Source of the DNA: Desulfovibrio sp. Dsv1
GTDB lineage: Bacteria > Desulfobacterota > Desulfovibrionia > Desulfovibrionales > Desulfovibrionaceae
NCBI GenBank assembly: GCA_000403945.1
Contig: APFI01000103.1
Location: 1 to 8,744 of the forward strand
Reading direction: 5' to 3'
DNA: 8,744 nt
A program made the translations under genes and the position numbers. This document shows, piece by piece, positions 1 to 7,180 of this stretch; position 1 is the first letter of the stretch; every line of letters begins with the position of its first letter. The notes under the pieces were generated by a model, which saw only the letters and a program-made list of their open reading frames with translations, was not told the origin of the DNA and did not search any database.

Positions 1-1
1 T

Positions 2-1234
2 TTTCTGGACGAGCACGCCATGCCGGTATCTCCGATAGATTTTTTGAGTCGGGAGGCTGGAGTTATTTTGCACTCTTCCAGAGTACGCAATGCAGTATTG
101 TCCAATGAACCTTTTGTCGGGCTTGTGCGTCAGGGCGGCAAGAGCATTTACTGCAGAACGCGCCCCCTCAGTACCGATGGGGAAAACAAAGGCGCGGTGG
201 TTCTCATAGAGCAGCAGGAATTTGCCCGGCGTACAGAGATGAAGCGGGGGAATGCTGGAGCCCTTCGATATAGTTTTGACGATATCATCCATCAATCGTC
301 CTCCATGGATCGGGTTATCCGTATGGCTTGCCGGGTGGCGGATTCCGATGCTCCAGTGCTGCTTACAGGGGACATGGGGACAGGGAAGGAAGTGCTGGCT
401 CAGAGCATCCATCAGGCCGGCTTTCGCAGGGAAGGGCCTTTCATCAAGCTTAATTGTGCGTCTCTTTCTCCAGAAAAGCTGGAAACAACGTTTTTGGGTG
501 GTATGGCAGGGGACAGTGGTCTGGTGGAGCAAGCCAGAGGAGGCACTCTTTTTCTGGACAAGGTAGGCAGCCTTTCCCGACCTGCGCAGATGACACTGCT
601 GAGGCTTCTGGAGGATCCTGCTTTTTATCCTTTCGATGTGAACAATATTTTTTCCTCGGACATAAGGTTGATTGCTTCCAGTGATTTTGAGCTCGGGGAG
701 ATGGTGCAGGAAAAAAATTTTGAGAAGGCGCTTTTGTTCCGTATTGGAGTGCTTCATATTTCTCTTCCCCGGCTTGCGGAGCGAGCGGAGGACATTCCGC
801 TTATCGCCCAGTCCTTCCTCAACAATTTCTGTTTTCGATACGGGGTAGCCAACCTCACATTGAGCAAGGGGTGCCTTGCCATTTTGAATCAGTACAGCTT
901 TCCGGGAAACATTAGAGAGCTTTCTAATCTTATAGAGAGACTGGTGGTTGCTTTTTCAGAAAAAGAGACGGGGCGGACGGAGGTAACGGAGGATGAAATA
1001 CTTCCGCTCATGGATTTCCCCATGGAACAGAAAGGCGGAGAGGATGAGGATCGGAAAGGTGACAGTCTGGCTGATATTGAGATACAGCATATCATGAGAG
1101 CTTTAGAATGGACGGGAGGTAACAGAGCCCGTGCGGCCCGCATGCTGGGCATCGCGCCGAGCACGCTCTGGAGAAAATGTCGAAAGGCGGGAATCGGCGG
1201 AGAGAACAAGGGGCTTCTGTCAGGAGAAAGGTGA
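2..1234 (+). CDS. Sigma-54-type AAA+ regulator (PAS remnant-AAA+-Fis HTH), 5' end outside window, degenerate
   Basis: The frame is open to the left edge without a stop, so the Met at base 20 is probably internal and the N-terminus is missing. Numbering from that Met: residues 30-66 look like the last strands of a PAS sensor domain; the AAA+ domain follows with Walker A GDMGTGKE (117-124), the Walker B region TLFLDK (176-181), sensor I RLIASSD (216-222), an arginine region LLFRIG (239-243) and sensor II FPGNIREL (294-301). A Fis-type helix-turn-helix lies at about 367-389 (GGNRARAARMLGI). Two features are abnormal. The GAFTGA loop, expected between about 158 and 170, is absent (FLGGMAGDSGLVEQA), and Walker B has Asp-Lys where the family has Asp-Glu. 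GAFTGA contacts sigma-54 and the Glu supports ATP hydrolysis, so this protein may not be a working sigma-54 activator; TyrR is a known relative without GAFTGA. It converges with the EamA gene. The family is certain, the function is not. Confidence 0.9.
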   Translation, partial: FLDEHAMPVSPIDFLSREAGVILHSSRVRNAVLSNEPFVGLVRQGGKSIYCRTRPLSTDGENKGAVVLIEQQEFARRTEMKRGNAGALRYSFDDIIHQSSSMDRVIRMACRVADSDAPVLLTGDMGTGKEVLAQSIHQAGFRREGPFIKLNCASLSPEKLETTFLGGMAGDSGLVEQARGGTLFLDKVGSLSRPAQMTLLRLLEDPAFYPFDVNNIFSSDIRLIASSDFELGEMVQEKNFEKALLFRIGVLHISLPRLAERAEDIPLIAQSFLNNFCFRYGVANLTLSKGCLAILNQYSFPGNIRELSNLIERLVVAFSEKETGRTEVTEDEILPLMDFPMEQKGGEDEDRKGDSLADIEIQHIMRALEWTGGNRARAARMLGIAPSTLWRKCRKAGIGGENKGLLSGER

Positions 1235-1271
1235 CGGACGACGCTTTGAGCCATGCTGTTGCGAAATTTTG

Positions 1272-2138
1272 TTATGTGCGTGGCTTCAGTGTGAGTAGAA
1301 TGCCTCCCAGAATCAGCAGCGTGCAGAAAACAATGTGCACGGTGATGGGCTCAGCAAGAAGGATTGCGCCAAGCACGGCGGTGACGGGCGGAACAGAGAG
1401 CTGAATCGCGGAAGCTGCGAGAATGCTGTAGCGCGGCACAATAGCGTACCAGAGCATATAGCCGAGCCCTGAAGCCACGGCTCCGGCGGTCACAGCACAG
1501 GCGAGCGCTGGCAGGGAGGGAGCGTTTCCCAGCATGAGTGCAGCTAGGGCTGCAACAAGCCCCATGGGGGCTGAGCGCAGGAAGTTGCCGCAGGTCGCCG
1601 ACGAGGCGGAGGATATTCCCCGACCGCACAGGCAGTAGGCTCCCCAGAAAAGGCCGCTTGCCCCCATGAGTAGTGCGTGAGCAGGTGAGGGGGCCGATAC
1701 TCCTGGAAGCAGCAGCACAGCTACCCCTGTCAAGGCGAGGGCCAGTCCTGCAAGCTGTGGGCCCCCCGGGCGTAGGCCCGTCATCAGTCCCCATCCTATC
1801 ATGCTGACCTGTACGGCGGTGTTCAGAATGAGAGTTCCCGCAGCTGAGGGGATGGCTACATAGGAGAGGGAAAAAGTAAGCATGTAAAGGAAGAGCAGAG
1901 TTGCTCCTTTCCAGGAGCTTTGTTCCATGGCCTGTTTCCAGGGATGTCTTTCCCTTTTTTCCGTACCGTGAGGGATAAAAAGTGCACATACTCCTCCCAG
2001 CATGGCAGCTGCGGAAAGGTTGCGCGTCGCTGTATAGGCAAGAGGTTCCATACCCCAGACGACAAGCGCGAGTCTGCACAGGATGGAGTTCAGGGAAAAG
2101 AACGTCATGCAGAGCAGAGTCAGCAGAAAAAGGCGCAT
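1272..2138 (-). CDS. EamA-family (DMT superfamily) transporter
   Basis: Predicted inner-membrane protein of 288 residues, with two EamA repeats and about ten hydrophobic helices. It is a drug/metabolite transporter type, usually an exporter of amino acids or small metabolites; the substrate cannot be read from sequence. The first helix is MRLFLLTLLCMTFFSLNSIL-like. A Pro-rich turn before the last helices (SVPPVTAVLGAILLAEPIT) is typical of the second EamA domain. I chose the ATG at 2138 because a GGAG lies 8 bases upstream (CGGAGCATTTTCC); the frame could extend to a TTG at 2180, but that has no ribosome binding site. A possible 50-codon gene ends 20 bases upstream. The stop is 37 bases from that of the convergent regulator, and I see no intrinsic terminator between them. 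Confidence 0.88.
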   Translation of the reverse strand: MRLFLLTLLCMTFFSLNSILCRLALVVWGMEPLAYTATRNLSAAAMLGGVCALFIPHGTEKRERHPWKQAMEQSSWKGATLLFLYMLTFSLSYVAIPSAAGTLILNTAVQVSMIGWGLMTGLRPGGPQLAGLALALTGVAVLLLPGVSAPSPAHALLMGASGLFWGAYCLCGRGISSASSATCGNFLRSAPMGLVAALAALMLGNAPSLPALACAVTAGAVASGLGYMLWYAIVPRYSILAASAIQLSVPPVTAVLGAILLAEPITVHIVFCTLLILGGILLTLKPRT

Positions 2139-2157
2139 GGAAAATGCTCCGAACAGA

Positions 2158-2310
2158 TTAGAATGCGCAAGGTTCCTCAAACTTGTCTATGTTAAAAGGA
2201 AAGCATGCCAGCGTTTCGGGATCGGGAATGGGTGAGTGGCGGGATACGCTGTGTCGTTTTCCTGTTTTTGGGGCGTTTCTCTGGCGCGGCACGTTTTTTG
2301 TTCTCTCCAT
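2158..2310 (-). CDS. Candidate 50-residue small protein, unknown function
   Basis: An ATG at 2310 is preceded by a strong ribosome binding site (GGAGGAGCTCTT). It opens a 50-codon frame ending in TAA, 20 bases before the ATG of the EamA gene. The product has a basic, Pro/Arg/Lys/His-rich first half and a C-terminal part with two Cys (CFPFNIDKFEEPCAF). No signal peptide or membrane helix is visible and I do not recognise a family. The strong Shine-Dalgarno and tight linkage to the exporter support a real gene or a leader peptide. The biased composition and lack of a recognised family argue for caution. Confidence 0.4.
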   Translation of the reverse strand: MERTKNVPRQRNAPKTGKRHSVSRHSPIPDPETLACFPFNIDKFEEPCAF

Positions 2311-2401
2311 AAGAGCTCCTCCGTCTTTTTTTCACGAGATCGGGAAAATCCTGAGAAAGGTTCACTTGTATTCCTTTATGCTTGAGACGTTAGAGGGAGC
2401 T

Positions 2402-3193
2402 TCAGGGCAGCGAGTCTTCCTGCCAGGTCACGATGGGAGATGAGCGGAAGGGAAGGCGCTTATATCGTACTTTGGGCATGCCAACCATGAGCGCCGCATA
2501 TAGTTTGTGCCCTTCCGGGAGAAAAAGCTTTTCGGGCAGACCCTGAGCGCAGGCTTCCACCATCATGCCCGCCCAGCAGGAGCCAAGTCCCATGCCGTGC
2601 AGGGACAGTTCTAGATAAGCGGCCGCCGTGGCGCAGTCGGCCTCGGAAAGGGCGCGTTCCGGCGCATGAATGAGAATAAGGCAGGGAGCACCACGGAAAA
2701 GAGTATCCTGCCCCTGATGTACGTTTTTCGTGTGCGCGGGGCAGAAGCCGTGCTTTTCCATGTGTTGTACCAGGCTGTTCAGCAGGCGCTTTACGCGGTC
2801 GCGGCCGTTGATCACGGTATAGGCAACTTCACGATAGTTGTGGGCCGTAGGTGCGTAGGCTGCGTATTCAAAGGCTTTTTCCAGAAAATGGCGGGGAACG
2901 ACCTCGTCCGTATACTGTCGTATGGCGCGACGGCCTTTCAGCAAGAAGTCGAGGTTTTCTTCAAGGCGGGATGCCTCTGCGAGCGGGGGGCAAAGGAAAG
3001 GATCCCTTCCGTTGAGTACGGTCGCTCCGGCAGGGCATACGGCCACGCAGTGCCCGCACTGTACGCAGCGGTTTTTCGTACCTGCACGCAAGGCGGGAAA
3101 GCCGTCTTCCCCGAAGGAGAGAATACCGCACACGCAGTCGGCCACACATACGCCGCAGCGCAGGCAGCGCGTTTTATCAAAAACAGGGGACAT
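2402..3193 (-). CDS. Ferredoxin-nitroreductase fusion (2x[4Fe-4S] + FMN nitroreductase)
   Basis: Predicted cytoplasmic flavoprotein of 263 residues. The N-terminus has two Cx2Cx2Cx3C motifs (C10-C13-C16-C20 and C43-C46-C49-C53, the latter followed by Pro), predicted to bind two [4Fe-4S] clusters. From about residue 80 there is a nitroreductase fold: RRAIRQY (88-94) is the typical FMN-binding start, followed by APTAHNYREV and a Gly-rich GMGLGSCWAG segment. Such proteins in anaerobes likely pass electrons from ferredoxin-type clusters to FMN; the substrate is unknown. The start at 3193 is chosen because TTGGAGAG precedes it at good distance; the ATGs at 3220/3223 have no ribosome binding site. 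It lies 26 bases after the Sel1 gene and is probably co-transcribed. Confidence 0.9.
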   Translation of the reverse strand: MSPVFDKTRCLRCGVCVADCVCGILSFGEDGFPALRAGTKNRCVQCGHCVAVCPAGATVLNGRDPFLCPPLAEASRLEENLDFLLKGRRAIRQYTDEVVPRHFLEKAFEYAAYAPTAHNYREVAYTVINGRDRVKRLLNSLVQHMEKHGFCPAHTKNVHQGQDTLFRGAPCLILIHAPERALSEADCATAAAYLELSLHGMGLGSCWAGMMVEACAQGLPEKLFLPEGHKLYAALMVGMPKVRYKRLPFRSSPIVTWQEDSLP

Positions 3194-3219
3194 GGACTCT
3201 CCAAGTGTTGAGGTCGGCA

Positions 3220-3855
3220 TCATTGAGTGCAGACAGAGGAATCCAGTTTTCTGAGAGTTTTTCCCGCCAAAGGAAAGCCACCCGAAGCAGCCTGCCTGAG
3301 CCACACACGGGCTTTGTCTTTATCCTTGCGCGGCCCTTCGGCAAGCAGGCACATGGCTACTTCATATTCCGCTTCTGGCAGACCCCAGTGCGCAGCGGGC
3401 ATGGCTGTGTTCAGGGCCTTTTCCGTATCCTGCGGAACTCCGAGGCCCAGTCTCAGAGCATGAGCCAGTGCAGCGCGTGCTTCCTGCACATGGGTTTCCT
3501 GTATGGAATGAGGGACAACCTGCATGGTGGCGGCCTGAAGCCAGAGCTCTGCGGCTTTTTTTTCGTTGCGGGGAATACCGAGTCCGGCGGCGTAGCATTT
3601 GCCGAGACGTACCATGCCTCCGGCCCAACCTTTTTGTGCGGCTTTTTCATACCACGACACGGCCTGAACGGGGTCTTTGTCCACGCCCTCTCCGAGTTCA
3701 TAACAGACTCCGAGCGTGGTCTGGGCAAAGGGGTCGCCGTTCTCGGCCTTGACGCGTACCCCGTCCACCCAAGAGGCTTCCGCATGAAGAGAGAATTCGG
3801 CGGTAAGGCCTAGGCAGAGCAGCAGGGAAAGAAAGAAACGTCGGCATGCGATCAT
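3220..3855 (-). CDS. Secreted Sel1-repeat (TPR-like) protein
   Basis: The 211-residue product begins with a signal peptide (basic MIACRR, hydrophobic FFLSLLLCLGL, likely cleavage near HAEA, residue 27); no lipobox is seen, so a periplasmic location is inferred. About four Sel1-like repeats follow: roughly 41-77 (DPFAQTTLGVCYELGEGV...), 78-118, 122-157 and 161-193 (AEYEVAMCLLAEG...). Sel1 repeats form alpha-solenoids that bind partner proteins; no enzymatic function is implied. The start at 3855 is supported by AGGAG seven bases upstream; the frame extends to 3882 but that extension precedes the signal peptide. It starts 31 bases after dctM and is probably in the same transcript. Its role there is unknown. 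Confidence 0.88.
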   Translation of the reverse strand: MIACRRFFLSLLLCLGLTAEFSLHAEASWVDGVRVKAENGDPFAQTTLGVCYELGEGVDKDPVQAVSWYEKAAQKGWAGGMVRLGKCYAAGLGIPRNEKKAAELWLQAATMQVVPHSIQETHVQEARAALAHALRLGLGVPQDTEKALNTAMPAAHWGLPEAEYEVAMCLLAEGPRKDKDKARVWLRQAASGGFPLAGKTLRKLDSSVCTQ

Positions 3856-3886
3856 GTTTTTTCTCCTGACAGGATGGGGCACAACG

Positions 3887-5194
3887 TCAGCTCATATGTT
3901 CCGGCAGCCAGAGCACGAGTTCGGGGAAGATAACCATGACCACAATGGCTAGGAAGACCATGGTGCAGAAGGGCAGTGCGCCGCGGAAGATGCTGTTGAT
4001 GGATACGTCCGGGCATACTCCGTGCACCACGAACACGTTCAGACCCACGGGAGGTGTGATACCGGCCATAACCATCATCATGGTCACGAATACGCCGAAC
4101 CATTCAGGGTTGAGCCCGTAGGCCTGCGTGATGGGGAAGAGGAAGGGCATGGTGAGGATGAGTATGCTGGTGGCTTCCAGAGCGCAGCCCAGAATCATGA
4201 ACAGAACAAACAGCACGGAAATGAGCGTGTAGTAGCCCATATGCATGCCCAGGAAGAACTCCACCATGTGTTTAGTGGTTCCGGTGGTCACGAGGAAGCG
4301 GCTCATCAGCCAGCCGCCGATGATGAGCATGAAGATGGTAGTGGAGAGCTTGGCTCCTTCGGTAAAGGACTCGTAGATGCACTTGAAGGTGAGTCTGCGC
4401 ATACATGCGGCGATGACAAGGACGCCGACTACGCCGATGGCAGAGGCCTCTGTGGGAGTAACGATGCCGGTGTACAGACCGCCGATGACGATGCCGAACA
4501 CAAAGATAACGGGCAGACAGGAGGTGAGGCTCTTCACCTTTTCGCTCATGCTGACCTTTTCCTTGGCGGGCGGGCCCATTTCAGGGCTGATGGAGCAACG
4601 GATGAGAATATAGATGGAGAAGAGGGCGGTCACCAGAAGACCGGGGCCGATGGTGGCGATGAAGAGCTTGCCGATGGACTGGTCGGTGAGCACGCAGAAG
4701 ATGATGATGAAAACGGAAGGCGGGATGATGGCCGCAAGGCCAGCGGAAGCTGCAAGGGAACCTGCTCCCATTTTCAGGTCGTAGCCGTAACGCTTGAGCT
4801 CGGGAAACACCGTGCTCCCCATAGTGGCGGCAGAGGCGGCGGTGGATCCGGTAACGGCGCCGAAGGCGGCGGAAGCGAGCGTACCCGCCACGGCAAGACC
4901 GCCGGGTACATGACCTACCCATTTGCGCACGCAGTCGAATAGATCAGCCACAATGCGGGCATAGTAGGCGATGGTACCCATGAAGATGAACAGCGGTATG
5001 GTCATGAGGGAAAAGCTGCTGCCCTGCTCCCACGCTAGGAGGATGTTCTGCATGCTGGTGGAATCGAAGCCGGTTGCGTATGCAAGTCCCATGGTACCTA
5101 TGAACGACATGCTGTAACATAGGGGGAGCCCCAGAAAGGCTAGGGCCAGCATGGCCATAATGCCGAGATAGCCTATAACGACGATATCAGGCAT
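3887..5194 (-). CDS. dctM: TRAP transporter large permease subunit (DctM family)
   Basis: The 435-residue polytopic membrane protein is of normal DctM length, about 12-13 hydrophobic segments. Family hallmarks are visible: the N-terminal PLCYSMSFIG region, ATMGSTVFPELKRYGYD, AASAGLAAIIPPSVFIII (the IPPS motif), TPTEASAIGV and GITPPVGLNVFVV near the end. It is the ion-coupled transport channel of the TRAP system and works with DctQ and the binding protein. The ATG at 5194 has GGAGG eight bases upstream and overlaps the end of dctQ by 8 bases (5187-5194), implying translational coupling. A TTG at 5224 in the same frame has no support. Confidence 0.96.
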   Translation of the reverse strand: MPDIVVIGYLGIMAMLALAFLGLPLCYSMSFIGTMGLAYATGFDSTSMQNILLAWEQGSSFSLMTIPLFIFMGTIAYYARIVADLFDCVRKWVGHVPGGLAVAGTLASAAFGAVTGSTAASAATMGSTVFPELKRYGYDLKMGAGSLAASAGLAAIIPPSVFIIIFCVLTDQSIGKLFIATIGPGLLVTALFSIYILIRCSISPEMGPPAKEKVSMSEKVKSLTSCLPVIFVFGIVIGGLYTGIVTPTEASAIGVVGVLVIAACMRRLTFKCIYESFTEGAKLSTTIFMLIIGGWLMSRFLVTTGTTKHMVEFFLGMHMGYYTLISVLFVLFMILGCALEATSILILTMPFLFPITQAYGLNPEWFGVFVTMMMVMAGITPPVGLNVFVVHGVCPDVSINSIFRGALPFCTMVFLAIVVMVIFPELVLWLPEHMS

Positions 5195-5702
5195 GTTCTT
5201 CCCCTCCGCGAAGCAGTTTGGCAAAATTGATGGAGAAATTCATGAGAAGCTGAAGGCCGAGAAGCGCGAAGGCGAAGGTCATGACCATGCGGATGGGCCA
5301 GAAGGGAATGGTTACGTCCATGCCGGATTCCAGCATGTCCATAGATACGAAGATTTCCGAGAAACTGCGTGAAGTGAGCATACCTGCCCAGATGCCGGCA
5401 GTGACGCAGGTCAGCAGCTTGACGAGGCATTTGCCCCGGGCGGAGAACTTGGCGTACAGAATGTCCAGCTGAATATGCGCATCGGTGGACTCCACAGAGG
5501 CGCAGACTAGGAATATGGCCATGATCTGAATGAGACCGGAGCCTTCCGTGCCCCAAGAAAGAGGACTGTTGAAGAGAAATCTGCCGGTCACGTCAACGGT
5601 AATGACGGTGACCATGGCGGGATACAGAACGAACGAGCTTATCATGTGCGATAGTTTTATCAGCACTTGAAGTGGCCTGTTGAGGGAGTCGATAAGAGTC
5701 AT
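5187..5702 (-). CDS. dctQ: TRAP transporter small membrane subunit (DctQ family)
   Basis: The 171-residue protein has about four hydrophobic helices, as expected for DctQ. The region VTVITVDVTGRFLFNSPLSW matches the family pattern of a first helix ending in V-x-x-R-x-x-F-N before Trp. It links DctM in the membrane. The ATG at 5702 is preceded by GGAG five bases away; the frame is open up to 5807, but that part runs through the hairpin-rich spacer and has no hydrophobic or conserved content, so the longer start is rejected. Its 3' end overlaps dctM by 8 bases. Confidence 0.93.
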   Translation of the reverse strand: MTLIDSLNRPLQVLIKLSHMISSFVLYPAMVTVITVDVTGRFLFNSPLSWGTEGSGLIQIMAIFLVCASVESTDAHIQLDILYAKFSARGKCLVKLLTCVTAGIWAGMLTSRSFSEIFVSMDMLESGMDVTIPFWPIRMVMTFAFALLGLQLLMNFSINFAKLLRGGEEHA

Positions 5703-5746
5703 TGCGTCTCCAGAATATTGAAACATGGGGTGGGGCCGCAGCCTGC

Positions 5747-5778
5747 GCGGCATGTAAAAAGAGCTGTGTTCATGCCGC
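5747..5778 (-). repeat. Inverted repeat, 8-bp stem
   Basis: GCGGCATG and CATGCCGC form a perfect 8-bp stem around a 16-base loop, about 45 bases upstream of the dctQ start on the transcribed strand. There is no trailing T-tract. It could fold in the dctP-dctQ mRNA. Confidence 0.6.
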
Positions 5779-5799
5779 CCAGACGACGGCGTTTCATAA

Positions 5800-5825
5800 G
5801 CGGCCATGGTTCAGACCATGGCCGC
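5800..5825 (-). repeat. Strong hairpin, perfect 10-bp stem
   Basis: GCGGCCATGG and CCATGGCCGC form a perfect 10-bp GC-rich stem with a 6-base loop. On the minus strand it is followed by TTATGAAACG, not a T-tract, so it is not a classical terminator. It is placed 24 bases after the stop of the candidate small ORF. A 3'-end protecting or processing structure is possible, as is an operator. Confidence 0.75.
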
Positions 5826-5849
5826 GATGGGGCGACCTGGATAGTGTAG

Positions 5850-5954
5850 TCACGAGATTGAAGCCCACAAAAAGATGCATCCGATCTGGATAGCGGCCAA
5901 GAATAACGCTGCATTTTTCATGTACCGGGTCACAATGCCGCGCCATCGCTTCAT
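5850..5954 (-). CDS. Candidate 34-residue small membrane protein between dctP and dctQ
   Basis: The frame starts at ATG 5954 and stops with TGA at 5850-5852. The product has a basic N-terminus (MKRWRGIVTRYMKN) and then one hydrophobic segment of about 20 residues (AALFLAAIQIGCIFLWASIS), a pattern expected of a single-pass membrane peptide with the N-terminus in the cytoplasm. There is no clear Shine-Dalgarno upstream and a 7-bp hairpin sits just before the start, which weakens the case. It might also be a remnant of a duplicated DctQ N-terminus. Confidence 0.35.
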   Translation of the reverse strand: MKRWRGIVTRYMKNAALFLAAIQIGCIFLWASIS

Positions 5955-5959
5955 CAGAG

Positions 5960-5979
5960 AGATTGTCTGAGTACAATCT
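5960..5979 (-). repeat. Small hairpin, 7-bp stem, upstream of the small ORF
   Basis: AGATTGT and ACAATCT form a perfect 7-bp stem around a 6-base loop, 46 bases after the dctP stop and 5 bases before the candidate small ORF. On the minus strand it runs into CTCTCTG, too poor in T for a confident terminator. Partial attenuation or mRNA 3'-end protection for dctP is possible. Confidence 0.5.
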
Positions 5980-6025
5980 GCTGTTGTACCTTATAGAATT
6001 CTAGATAATTTTGTGACTTCACTGC

Positions 6026-7126
6026 CTAGAAGCCGTCGATGAGACCGTGGACGAGGTGCGCCTTTCTGTATTCGATGAGCTCGGGAATGCTCATGGCGTT
6101 GTACTTGTCGGCAACGGCGCGCAGATTCTTCAGGAACGCTTCACTTTCAAGCCCCTTGTCTTCCAGCTGTTTGGCATAGTCTTCCCACACCTTCTGGCCG
6201 GCGGCCTTCCAACGGGTGAGTTCTTCGGGGGAGAGCTCAATGACTTCCATGCCTCTGGTTTTCATTTCGTCAAAACCGGTCTCGTCGAGGTCAGTATAGA
6301 GCTTGTTCATGTGCAGGGCTGCGTCCTGAAGCACACGGTACAGGTCGGTCTGCACGTCCTTGGGGAGAGCGTTGAAGGAGGGCTTGTGCATGCCGTAAAA
6401 GATACCAGCCTGAGCCATGCCAGTAACGGTGCAGTACTTGGCCACTTCATCATACTTCCACGGAATGGTGCTGCCGGCGGACCAGCACAGGCCGTCAATG
6501 ATGCCGCGCTGAAGGGCAATGAAAATTTCCGGCGGAGTGATGAAGACGGGCGTGGCTCCCAAAGCGGCAAGGGTGTTGCGCATGTGTATGCCGTGGCCCA
6601 TGATTTTGAGACCCTTCAGGTCTTCCATTTTGCGGATGGGCTTTTTGGTGATGAGCACTTCGTAGCCGAAGTAGGGCGTCATGCCGATGATCAGCCCCTG
6701 GCGTTCGAATTCCTTCTTATACCACTTGGGGTACATTTCCTGGGCAGCAGCTGCGGCATGAGCTGTGGTCTTGTACAGCCAAGGCAGCCCGTCGGCGGTA
6801 GTGTAGCGGAACGCGTTGGTATTATTGAAAGGATAGGCCTGAGCAAATTCCGAAAGGCCGGAGCGCAGGGCCTTGAAACCGTCCGCCAGGCTGTGCAAGG
6901 AGCCGGACCAGTAGCGTTCGAACTTGATGCGGTGTCCCATCCGTTCCTCGATGAAGTCGGCGGTGTTGGCATGTATGCCGTGGCCGATGGGGCCGGCGTC
7001 GGGGTAGTAGCAGGCGAATTTCAGGATGTAGGGATCTTCGGGAGTGCCTTTGCCCGAGAGCGCATTCACGGGGGATGCGAATATGAGAGCGCAGAGGGCG
7101 GACAGAAGAATGTGGCGGATTTTCAT
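6026..7126 (-). CDS. dctP: TRAP transporter periplasmic solute-binding protein (DctP family)
   Basis: The 366-residue protein has a clear signal peptide (MKIRHILLSALCALIFASPVNA, likely cut after Ala22) and then a DctP fold. Family motifs include GSLHSLADGFKALRSG (75-90), the MEDLKGLKI helix-strand segment (167-175), ALGATPVFITPPEIFIALQRGIIDG (188-212) and the C-terminal helices. It captures the substrate in the periplasm and delivers it to DctQM. The Arg normally following LKI, which salt-bridges the carboxylate of typical ligands, is Met176 here (LKIMG), so the ligand or its binding mode may be unusual. The start at 7126 has GGAGGA four bases upstream; an ATG at 7159 in frame precedes the signal peptide and is rejected. 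It begins 54 bases after the selenoprotein stop. Confidence 0.95.
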   Translation of the reverse strand: MKIRHILLSALCALIFASPVNALSGKGTPEDPYILKFACYYPDAGPIGHGIHANTADFIEERMGHRIKFERYWSGSLHSLADGFKALRSGLSEFAQAYPFNNTNAFRYTTADGLPWLYKTTAHAAAAAQEMYPKWYKKEFERQGLIIGMTPYFGYEVLITKKPIRKMEDLKGLKIMGHGIHMRNTLAALGATPVFITPPEIFIALQRGIIDGLCWSAGSTIPWKYDEVAKYCTVTGMAQAGIFYGMHKPSFNALPKDVQTDLYRVLQDAALHMNKLYTDLDETGFDEMKTRGMEVIELSPEELTRWKAAGQKVWEDYAKQLEDKGLESEAFLKNLRAVADKYNAMSIPELIEYRKAHLVHGLIDGF

Positions 7127-7180
7127 AGTTTCCTCCGTGGGGTGGGTGATGATGGCCATTGCCTGTCGGATGTGCCGTGT

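Larger units (their letters stand above)
5703..6025 (-). other. 323-base spacer inside the TRAP operon, hairpin-rich
   Basis: The spacer between the dctP stop and the dctQ start is long for a TRAP operon. It holds three inverted repeats (5747-5778, 5800-5825, 5960-5979) and one candidate small membrane ORF (5850-5954), each listed separately. None of the hairpins is followed by a run of T on the minus strand, so no canonical intrinsic terminator is seen, and no sigma-54 promoter is seen. A role in mRNA processing or stability, raising dctP expression over dctQM, is inference. Confidence 0.6.

Noticed and set aside
2183..2443. Plus-strand 86-codon frame between exporter and nitroreductase
   Set aside because: No SD, overlaps the end of the nitroreductase gene and the better supported minus-strand small ORF.
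4022..4942. Plus-strand open frame of 306 codons antisense to dctM, rich in His, Asp, Glu and Gly
   Set aside because: Typical antisense shadow of a hydrophobic membrane-protein gene; no SD and no domain.
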